NCBI GenBank assembly: GCA_002718735.1 | Contig: PBFR01000038.1 | Location: forward strand, 1 to 20,149 | DNA: 20,149 bases | Source of the DNA: Halobacteriovoraceae bacterium | Lineage (GTDB): Bacteria > Bdellovibrionota > Bacteriovoracia > Bacteriovoracales > Bacteriovoracaceae | Reading direction: 5' to 3' | Shown here: positions 15,255 to 20,149 of the stretch, one piece after another | Numbering within the stretch: position 1 is the first letter of the stretch | Layout of the letters: each line of letters begins with the position of its first letter | Notes under the pieces: model-generated | Database searches by the model: none | The model's input: only the letters and a program-made list of their open reading frames with translations | Told to the model about the DNA's origin: nothing | Made by a program: the position numbers and the translations under genes

Positions 15255-15590
15255 ATGAGTGAGAATAATTTGAAAAAGTTAATTGCAACATTGATACTAC
15301 TAGGATCTTTTTCTGTATTTGCTGAAAACGATATAGCATGTAACTCGTATGGTTTTGATTGTTTTGATCAGGAGCAAAATCTTTGTGTTAACCACCTCCA
15401 AATTAGGCAGAGAGGACAACTATCAAGTAGCACCCAAGACGATTTTAATACAGAACTAGCAAATGATGGCTATGAATTTTGGAAAATCTATTACCCAAGT
15501 CTAGTTCAAGAGTTTCAAGCAGAGTATGATAGGAATCCAGAAAAAATTAATTTAAAAAAGTATGAAGATATCTTATTCATCTGTCGCTAG
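15255..15590 (+). CDS. Small exported protein of unknown function
   Basis: The 111-aa product has a convincing signal peptide (basic start, hydrophobic LIATLILLGSFSVFA, cleavage before END) and a mature part of about 87 residues with four cysteines (ACN, DCF, LCV, ICR), which fits disulfide bonding in the periplasm or outside. No family recognised. The only ribosome-site-like sequence is a weak GAAG close to the ATG; a TTG five codons later (15270) is an alternative start. It lies between a possible IS end and a transposase remnant on the opposite strand, so it may have arrived by rearrangement. A real gene is likely because of the signal peptide, but expression is uncertain. Confidence 0.6.
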   Translation: MSENNLKKLIATLILLGSFSVFAENDIACNSYGFDCFDQEQNLCVNHLQIRQRGQLSSSTQDDFNTELANDGYEFWKIYYPSLVQEFQAEYDRNPEKINLKKYEDILFICR

Positions 15591-15599
15591 TTCAATGAG

Positions 15600-15895
15600 C
15601 AAATAAGTTTTTGGTGCTTTGAACCAATGTATTTAAGAGAGTTTCAAATCTGGTGAGCAATACAAACTTGAATTTAAAATCTTTGGAAATATGGTTTTAA
15701 TCGCATCAGGAAAACCTTTTAGTCCGTCAACAGAAGCGATTAAAATATCTTCTACACCTCTACTTTGAAGATCTGCAAGAACAGACACCAATAAGTAGAA
15801 GACTCATTCTCACCGAAATAAATTCCAGGAACCTCTTTAATACCATCCTCATTGATTCCAAGACATACGTAGGCCGCTTTGGAGGTGATCGAAAT
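15600..15895 (-). pseudogene. Remnant of an IS256-family (mutator-type) transposase
   Basis: Reading leftwards, one frame gives KAAYVCLGINEDGIKEVPG then IYFGENESSTYW (15880 to 15788). The next frame continues WxSVLADLQSRGVEDIL, then IASVDGLKGFPDAIKTIFPK (to about 15680). Joined, this matches the core of IS256-type transposases, including the VDGLKGFP segment, which I take to hold the second catalytic Asp. Restoring one base after TGG at about 15787 rejoins the frames as W-x-SVL, so a single-base deletion broke the gene. Further left, weak resemblance continues (DLK, then a stop, then a KAP segment). The N-terminal half, the first Asp and the C-terminus are missing. It accounts for most of the otherwise non-coding stretch 15591-15935. 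Confidence 0.8.
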
Positions 15896-15935
15896 TATTT
15901 ACACTGCCTATTTTGTTTTTTTTACGAGTATATTT

Positions 15936-16382
15936 TTAGAGTGTTTCTAAATCTACACTCTTTTCTACATCACCCCTAAGAGGCTCTACTAATGCACTCT
16001 TTAAAAGTGTTTCAAACAATGCCCAATAATCCCACTTAATTTGTGCAACTCTACCTGAGAAAGGAATTTTTCCCGCGACTAAATCATCGTCGTCTTTTCG
16101 ATTGAAGAGCCTAAACCCTAAATCCAAAAGATTTTCCTTAAGGTTTTTGAAGAAGCCCTGACCTTCCTGCCACCCCTTAATCATTTCCGCGTCTTTGGTC
16201 ACAAATTTTATGTATCCTTCGACCATCTCCCCCTTAACAGCAGATTCAAAATAAACGCTTATTTTCCCACTGGTAGCGTCTACACCCCCCAACTTTTTCA
16301 AGTAAGGATTAAGCTTAACAATAGATACATTTTCAATTTTGAGATCCACATCTAAATCCTTAGGATTGTGGGAAGGATTCAT
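15936..16382 (-). CDS. AsmA/DUF748-like protein, C-terminal part after an in-frame stop
   Basis: The 148-codon frame opens at ATG 16380-16382 and has no signal peptide. Its start, DLDVDLKIENVSIVKLNPYL (residues 9-28) followed by TSGKISVYFES, reads like the beta-strand repeat of AsmA/DUF748-type periplasmic proteins. It is in the same frame as the ORF upstream, separated only by TAA (16395-16397) and four codons (L-K-G-K), and the repeat runs smoothly across the stop. AAAGGGG lies five bases before the ATG, so re-initiation is possible, but a protein made from here alone would have no export signal. Most likely it is the 3' part of a gene broken by a nonsense change. The 3' end abuts the transposase remnant. 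Confidence 0.6.
   Translation of the reverse strand: MNPSHNPKDLDVDLKIENVSIVKLNPYLKKLGGVDATSGKISVYFESAVKGEMVEGYIKFVTKDAEMIKGWQEGQGFFKNLKENLLDLGFRLFNRKDDDDLVAGKIPFSGRVAQIKWDYWALFETLLKSALVEPLRGDVEKSVDLETL
15938..15961. terminator. Weak hairpin at the end of the split AsmA-like gene
   Basis: AGAGTGT (15938-15944) and ACACTCT (15955-15961) form a seven-base stem with a ten-base loop over the last codons. T residues follow only on the plus strand (TTTTC), so as a terminator it would better serve plus-strand transcription from the 15255-15590 side. Confidence 0.25.
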
Positions 16383-16394
16383 TTTCCCCTTTAA

Positions 16395-17021
16395 TTAAAT
16401 TACACCATCAAAGATCTCACCGGTTGCAGATATATCAGCATAACGCAGATCATTTCTTCCAGATGGAAGTACTTCAAGGTTTTTAATTAAGATGTCATTA
16501 AGTACAAGAGGAATCGCAACCTCATTCTTTTGTCTCAGATCACGCAACAAAAGTTCAACTTTTGTTATAAAAAGCTCCTTTAAAATATTGTCAATAGGTG
16601 GCCTTAATTTATCAACTTTAATTTTCTTTTCAGGCCTAGTCCTCTCTTCATCTGAAGTTGTATCTATAACTGCACCAACCTTCTCCACTCTTATTGAGTA
16701 ATAGGCATTATCCTTTGCATGATCGAAATAAAGATAATCGGCAATCACCTTTCCTACAGATGCTTTTACCATTGAATTAACCGTGGCTGAATCTTTGGCT
16801 TTTGGAGCACTTATTTCGAGGTCGTGCAATGTAATGTAGGACTTTGGATAATTAATATTCCAGTTTCCTAATTTAAAGGATGTATCAGAACCCATAGTAC
16901 GATCAAGGAGTTTCTTTATTTCGGGCGTTAAGTATTCTTTATTAAGGGGGACTTTTGAATGGACGGATGCCACACTAAGAACCCCCACCATAACTAAAAG
17001 CACTTTATTCATAGTAGTCAT
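16395..17021 (-). CDS. AsmA/DUF748-like periplasmic protein, N-terminal part
   Basis: The 208-aa product begins with a signal peptide (MNKVLLVMVGVLSVASVHS) and continues with beta-strand-rich sequence such as YITLHDLEIS and LVLNDILIKNLEVLP, the short amphipathic strands seen in AsmA/DUF748-type envelope proteins. It stops at TAA 16395-16397 in the middle of what looks like a repeat (ISATGEIFDGVI), and the next ORF continues in the same frame. Together they would give about 360 residues. ATG 17021 lies inside the previous gene; MNKVL at ATG 17012 is an equally good start. No Shine-Dalgarno is seen, so translation probably depends on the upstream gene. The AsmA-type assignment is by pattern only. 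Confidence 0.65.
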   Translation of the reverse strand: MTTMNKVLLVMVGVLSVASVHSKVPLNKEYLTPEIKKLLDRTMGSDTSFKLGNWNINYPKSYITLHDLEISAPKAKDSATVNSMVKASVGKVIADYLYFDHAKDNAYYSIRVEKVGAVIDTTSDEERTRPEKKIKVDKLRPPIDNILKELFITKVELLLRDLRQKNEVAIPLVLNDILIKNLEVLPSGRNDLRYADISATGEIFDGVI

Positions 17022-17193
17022 ATAGCCAATCGTCTTCTTTGTAAGATTTATTTTCTTTGTTTGCTTTGCGCTCTTTCATGTATTCATAATAATTTGGGTA
17101 ATAGCCATAATCACCATAATGACTATCTTCTTCTCTTTCTGGAAGAGCACAACTCACAACACATATCAAAAGTACCATATACTTAAGTTTCAT
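17005..17193 (-). CDS. Small tyrosine-rich lipoprotein
   Basis: I place the start at ATG 17191-17193 because GAGGT lies five bases upstream and the product then opens with a lipoprotein signal (MKLKYMVLLICVVSC, lipobox VVSC). The open frame extends 15 codons further, but that piece lies in the upstream gene. The mature part is only about 48 residues, rich in Tyr, Glu, Lys and Asp (HYGDYGYYPNYYEYMKE), probably extended and surface-accessible. It is eight bases downstream of the cysteine-rich lipoprotein gene and overlaps the AsmA-like gene by 17 bp. Function unknown. Confidence 0.7.
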   Translation of the reverse strand: MKLKYMVLLICVVSCALPEREEDSHYGDYGYYPNYYEYMKERKANKENKSYKEDDWLYDYYE

Positions 17194-17200
17194 TGTGACC

Positions 17201-17884
17201 TCACATACTCTTAGCACACGTTTTTTTGCGCTCGACAAACTTTAAAAGCTCCTTACAGGTATAGTCTTTACCCATAATATTGCATTCAATATCTAAGCTT
17301 TGCCCACATGAAATAAGTGAGAAGGTTCGATCTCTTCTTCCTTTTATTTTCATATCGCAGGAAAATGGGATATCCCCTTCGTTATCTCTAGAAACAACTC
17401 CAGATGCCTTAACCTGATAGTTTGAAATGCCATCACCTTCATCACTTATAGTGGATAGATCCCAGCTCATTTCGTGTTCACTAAAGTTCAACTTATAAGT
17501 TTCTTCTTGGCATGTAGTTGTGTAGCTTTGGTTGGAACAATTTCGAATAAATTTCTCATCCTCACAGCTATGTAAGCATTCTCCTTTTCCAAAGTTTTCC
17601 ATATAAACTTTAAGTGAGTCACAAACCTCTGTATTTACAAAATTCATGGCCTCACCCACACGACTATCAGTGGACTCAAGCCCCATCTTTAATTCAGTCA
17701 ATATAGACGAGATAACAACTTCCTCAGCATCTTGGATTTCTCGAGGTGCTTCATTTTCCCCTTCATTGTCCGTTTCAGTTCTTTCTGTTGGATTTTCATT
17801 TAACGGTGTAACGTTAGCATCACTATCTTTTTCACCGCACGAGACAAGAATTAGTGACATAAGAGCAAAAATAGTCCTTTTCAT
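17201..17884 (-). CDS. Cysteine-rich lipoprotein of unknown function
   Basis: The 227-aa protein has a type II signal peptide (MKRTIFALMSLILVSC, lipobox LVSC, Cys16), then an acidic, Thr/Asn/Glu-rich linker (about 18-55), and a globular region with ten more cysteines (VCD, ECL, SCE, NCS, TCQ, SCD, SCG, ECN, TCK, TCA), suggesting up to five disulfides in the periplasm or at the cell surface. No family recognised. TAAGGAGGGA (rc of 17891-17900) is a strong ribosome site six bases before ATG. It is the first gene of the minus-strand operon that continues into the small lipoprotein and the AsmA-like pair. Confidence 0.85.
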   Translation of the reverse strand: MKRTIFALMSLILVSCGEKDSDANVTPLNENPTERTETDNEGENEAPREIQDAEEVVISSILTELKMGLESTDSRVGEAMNFVNTEVCDSLKVYMENFGKGECLHSCEDEKFIRNCSNQSYTTTCQEETYKLNFSEHEMSWDLSTISDEGDGISNYQVKASGVVSRDNEGDIPFSCDMKIKGRRDRTFSLISCGQSLDIECNIMGKDYTCKELLKFVERKKTCAKSM

Positions 17885-17953
17885 GTAGATTCCCTCCTTA
17901 TGAATTTTTCTATTTTGATTAAATTACTTTTGTCTCTTATTGCCCAATATTAA

Positions 17954-17976
17954 GGCCGTAAAACACCTATACGGCC
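17954..17976. promoter_or_regulatory. GC-rich palindrome between divergent genes
   Basis: GGCCGTA (17954-17960) and TACGGCC (17970-17976) form a perfect seven-base inverted repeat with a nine-base centre in AT-rich surroundings, followed by CGCTCTTTTT. It lies between the divergent lipoprotein operon and the 18006 gene. It could be an operator, a 5'-UTR hairpin or the terminator of a small RNA. Confidence 0.45.
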
Positions 17977-18005
17977 CAGGCGCTCTTTTTGCATATTAAA
18001 TAACT

Positions 18006-18566
18006 ATGAAGTTTTTTTTATCAATTAGTCTTATCTCAGTAGTAAGCACTGCAAGTCTAAGAGAAAAATTATTTATAATGGAGAAGAGTCACAACCCAGA
18101 AAATGTAATGATTATAGAAGTAATGCTTAATAAAAGATGTGAGTTCGAGACATATGAGGATGGTTCTCTTCTCAATTTCTACTGGTTAATGGAAGATGGT
18201 AAATATACAAAAAATATTCACCCACTAATTAGGCATGGTATTGCTAAGCGAGTAGAATTTCGGGACAAAGAAAAAACAAAGACCTCCTTTAAAGTCGCTT
18301 TAAATGATTTAAAAGAATTAAGGCACGACCTCCCAGATTCATCCCTAAAAGTTTCATCCCTAAAGGAGAAAGAAAGATGCTCAGTTCAGTCTGTGCTTGA
18401 ACTGGGACCATCAAAGGGAAATAAAAAAATAAACCTCACCAGAACTTTTTGCAAGGTAGAAACTAACTTTCTTGGCATTCCTGTTGGTTGTAAATTCATA
18501 GAACTTGAAGGAAAGAGTGTATCTTCAGGAAACCAACTACAGGCAAAATTTAGAGCTAAAGATTAA
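18006..18566 (+). CDS. Small exported protein of unknown function
   Basis: The 186-aa product starts with a probable signal peptide (MKFFLSISLISVVSTA). The body contains SHNPENVMIIEVML (28-41), then FYWLMEDGKY and HPLIRHGIAKRVEF, a layout that vaguely recalls DUF4833-type proteins (Asn-rich start, then YW-hydrophobic, then a Gly-Ile segment); I hold this loosely. Four cysteines (RCE, RCS, FCK, GCK) lie in the mature part. No Shine-Dalgarno is visible before ATG 18006 and the upstream stretch is very AT-rich, so the message may be leaderless. The stop shares TTAA (18563-18566) with the convergent antiporter gene. Confidence 0.7.
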   Translation: MKFFLSISLISVVSTASLREKLFIMEKSHNPENVMIIEVMLNKRCEFETYEDGSLLNFYWLMEDGKYTKNIHPLIRHGIAKRVEFRDKEKTKTSFKVALNDLKELRHDLPDSSLKVSSLKEKERCSVQSVLELGPSKGNKKINLTRTFCKVETNFLGIPVGCKFIELEGKSVSSGNQLQAKFRAKD

Positions 18567-19591
18567 ACGAGTTTAAATACTAAAATAAGAGTGCTTATAA
18601 AATAAATTGCCAGGATAGACACACCTTCAAATCCAATATCACCAGGACCTTGTTTTTCCCTTCTAGCAAGCGCAATTGCTATAATTGAAGTCATCAGAAG
18701 GATAACACTACCTAAAAAGATCTCCTCCTTGCCATAGTAAGAATAAATTGTCCCTTCAAGGGAGAGGGCATCGGCGAGTACGAGCATTAAAACATCAAAG
18801 GTGTTCCCTCCTAAAATATTTGCAACGGCCATAGTTAAAGCTCCTTGCCTTACAGCAGAAAGGGAGACGACCAACTCTGGCAGAGAAGTTATGATGGCCG
18901 TAAAGAAACCTCCCATTATATTTTGTGAAAGCCCAGTAGTGCTAACTAACGATTCAGCTGATCTTGTAATTATATAACCTAGGACAGCAACGATTAAAGC
19001 TGATCCAATAAACTTAACAAGAAGCCAAAAGCTAGATTCTTTATTGTCAGTCTTGGGCACATCAACTCTTGTTTCTTTTGTCTTTTTTGGTATCCAAAGA
19101 GGATTTTTATAGGTCTCTTGCAGCCATTTTAATCCATACAAATACATTGCAAGCATTACAACGCTTACAGGATGAATAAATAACCACTGTGGAATCTCAA
19201 TGACGGCACCTAAAAATGAAAGCGACAACAGCGAGATAAGTAGATTGCAAGATACTAAATTTGGAAGTGATGCTGCCGCATGCTCGAGGTTCACGTTACG
19301 ATAACTCATATCAGCAATTATAAGAAAGGTTGTTTGGGCCGCGATGCCTCCGAGACAATTGTTTATCGCTAGAGAGTAGAAGCCATTGTAGGCAGAAAGT
19401 CCTGAAACAATGCTACCAGAGAGAGAAGTAATTGCCCCTAAAAACAGGCCTCCTACAAGAGCTTCACCCAGGCGGAATCGATCGGCCATGATATCAGCAT
19501 ATTTAACGAGCTTTATACCAATAGTAAGTAGCCCCACAATACTGAATAAAAGACCCGCAATACTATAATGAAGCGGCCAAAGATTGAGCAT
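18563..19591 (-). CDS. CaCA-superfamily cation antiporter (Na+/Ca2+ exchanger-like)
   Basis: The 342-aa membrane protein has about ten hydrophobic segments in two halves separated by a charged cytoplasmic loop (about 165-187, KKTKETRVDVPKTDNKE). The second half has a textbook alpha-2 repeat, AIITSLPELVVSLSAVRQG then MAVANILGGNTFDV (232-267), with the ion-binding Glu239 and Asn258. The matching alpha-1 region (48-85) keeps the outline (GAITSLSGSIVSGLSAYNG, INNCLGG) but has SGS where PE(L) is usual, so it lacks the acidic residue. This suggests an exchanger with altered selectivity or stoichiometry; the exact ion is not predictable. No Shine-Dalgarno is seen before ATG 19589-19591. Confidence 0.88.
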   Translation of the reverse strand: MLNLWPLHYSIAGLLFSIVGLLTIGIKLVKYADIMADRFRLGEALVGGLFLGAITSLSGSIVSGLSAYNGFYSLAINNCLGGIAAQTTFLIIADMSYRNVNLEHAAASLPNLVSCNLLISLLSLSFLGAVIEIPQWLFIHPVSVVMLAMYLYGLKWLQETYKNPLWIPKKTKETRVDVPKTDNKESSFWLLVKFIGSALIVAVLGYIITRSAESLVSTTGLSQNIMGGFFTAIITSLPELVVSLSAVRQGALTMAVANILGGNTFDVLMLVLADALSLEGTIYSYYGKEEIFLGSVILLMTSIIAIALARREKQGPGDIGFEGVSILAIYFISTLILVFKLV

Positions 19592-19653
19592 TTAAAAATT
19601 AAAAGATAACTTTACCGAGAGTTCATCTTTGTTTTGTAAAAAATTTGTAAATT

Positions 19654-19683
19654 ATTTAATTTTTTGTGCATGGCCAATGTCAA
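19654..19683 (-). promoter_or_regulatory. Candidate promoter of the antiporter gene
   Basis: A perfect -35 TTGACA (rc of 19678-19683) is followed after 18 bp by TTAAAT (rc of 19654-19659), giving a leader of about 55 nt. The -35 is consensus and the -10 partial. Confidence 0.4.
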
Positions 19684-19693
19684 CCACCTTTCC

Positions 19694-19723
19694 TTGTTTG
19701 ATTATCTTGTTTTGGTTTAGAAT
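19694..19723 (+). promoter_or_regulatory. Candidate promoter of the MBL-fold gene
   Basis: TTGTTT (19694-19699) and TAGAAT (19718-19723) are 18 bp apart, predicting a start near 19730. A ribosome site AAAAGGAT (19733-19740) follows almost at once. Confidence 0.4.
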
Positions 19724-19744
19724 TGGCACAACAAAAGGATTTAG

Positions 19745-20149
19745 ATGTTTTTCGAAAAGATTAAAACTCCAGGACTTGCACACTTATCCTATTTTATTGC
19801 AACTAATGGTGTTGCAATAGTTATTGATCCGAAAAGAGATATCGACGATTATTTAAGATTAGCGATAGAACATAACGCTCAGATTAAATATGTTATAGAA
19901 ACCCACAGACAAGAAGATTTTGTCATTGGATCTAATGAACTCCATGAAAAAACTGGAGCAAAGGTTGTGGGGGGAAGACACCCTATTTTTAATCATTGCG
20001 ACATTCAACTTGAGGACGGCGAATTTTTTAAAATCGAAGACATAACACTACTTTGCCTGGCAACACCAGGACACACACCTGAGGGACAAAGTTATGGAGT
20101 TTACCTTGAAGATAAAGACATCTGTTGGGGGGTTTTCACAGGTGATACA
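19745..20149 (+). CDS. Metallo-beta-lactamase-fold protein, persulfide dioxygenase/glyoxalase II-like, 3' end outside window
   Basis: 135 codons from ATG 19745 are open to the window edge; AAAAGGAT five bases upstream supports this start, and the frame is too short at this point to appear as a complete gene. The sequence MFFEKIKTPGLAHLSYFIA, VIDPKRDIDDY, VIETHRQEDFVIGSNEL, TPGHTPEGQSYGVY and GDT follows the layout of the persulfide dioxygenase (ETHE1)/glyoxalase II branch, which is often fused to rhodanese domains; the missing C-terminus would tell. The usual HxHxDH motif reads H54-R-Q56-E-D58-F59, so two of its histidines are replaced, while His110 (TPGHT) and Asp134 (GDT) remain. A sulfur-metabolism role is plausible, not shown. 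Confidence 0.85.
   Translation, partial: MFFEKIKTPGLAHLSYFIATNGVAIVIDPKRDIDDYLRLAIEHNAQIKYVIETHRQEDFVIGSNELHEKTGAKVVGGRHPIFNHCDIQLEDGEFFKIEDITLLCLATPGHTPEGQSYGVYLEDKDICWGVFTGDT

Noticed and set aside
19629..19820. 63-codon plus-strand frame before and into the MBL gene
   Set aside because: It is out of frame with the MBL protein, has no ribosome site, and overlaps the candidate promoters.

Overview
The window looks like a chromosomal segment of a low-GC Gram-negative bacterium. It carries an Omp85/TamA-type barrel with a TamB-type partner, lipoboxes and signal peptides, and a full menaquinone pathway. Gene content, AT-rich composition and several small cysteine-rich exported proteins with no obvious relatives suggest a marine Bdellovibrionota member (Bacteriovorax/Halobacteriovorax-like). 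This is inference; there is no rRNA or other phylogenetic marker in the window to prove it. No tRNA, rRNA or CRISPR array was seen.

Layout. (1) 1-777, minus: 5' part of a cysteine-rich exported protein, cut by the window edge. (2) 860-4533, minus: tamA then tamB, coupled by a TTGA overlap; envelope biogenesis. (3) 4651-6376, plus: pcm (protein repair methyltransferase) overlapping a conserved uncharacterised protein, probably an alpha/alpha-toroid. (4) 6373-12105, minus: menF-menD-menH-menA-menC-menE, every junction overlapping. (5) 12357-13936, plus: ubiE/menG then menB, closed by a strong hairpin terminator. The two arms diverge from a 251-bp region that contains several inverted repeats. 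Together they encode all steps from chorismate to menaquinone: MenF (isochorismate), MenD (SEPHCHC), MenH (SHCHC), MenC (OSB), MenE (OSB-CoA), MenB (DHNA-CoA), MenA (prenylation) and UbiE/MenG (methylation). Only the DHNA-CoA thioesterase is not visible.

(6) 14242-15009, plus: FAS1-domain lipoprotein with a Glu/Gln-rich tandem-repeat tail and a clean terminator. (7) 15070-15935: a patch of genomic wear with a possible IS256-family end, a small exported ORF, and a decayed IS256-family transposase fragment carrying a single-base deletion. (8) 15936-17884, minus: an envelope operon of a cysteine-rich lipoprotein, a tiny tyrosine-rich lipoprotein, and an AsmA/DUF748-like periplasmic protein split into two ORFs by one in-frame TAA. 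(9) 18006-18566, plus: a small exported protein. (10) 18563-19591, minus: a CaCA-family cation antiporter with a degenerate first alpha repeat. (11) 19745 to the end, plus: start of a metallo-beta-lactamase-fold protein related to persulfide dioxygenases/glyoxalase II, keeping only part of the metal motif.

No wholly new multi-gene system stands out. The best leads are the uncharacterised pcm partner, the compact men locus with its repeat-rich divergent control region and shortened MenD, the stop-split AsmA-like gene, the IS fossil, and the two proteins with altered metal or ion sites (MBL and CaCA).
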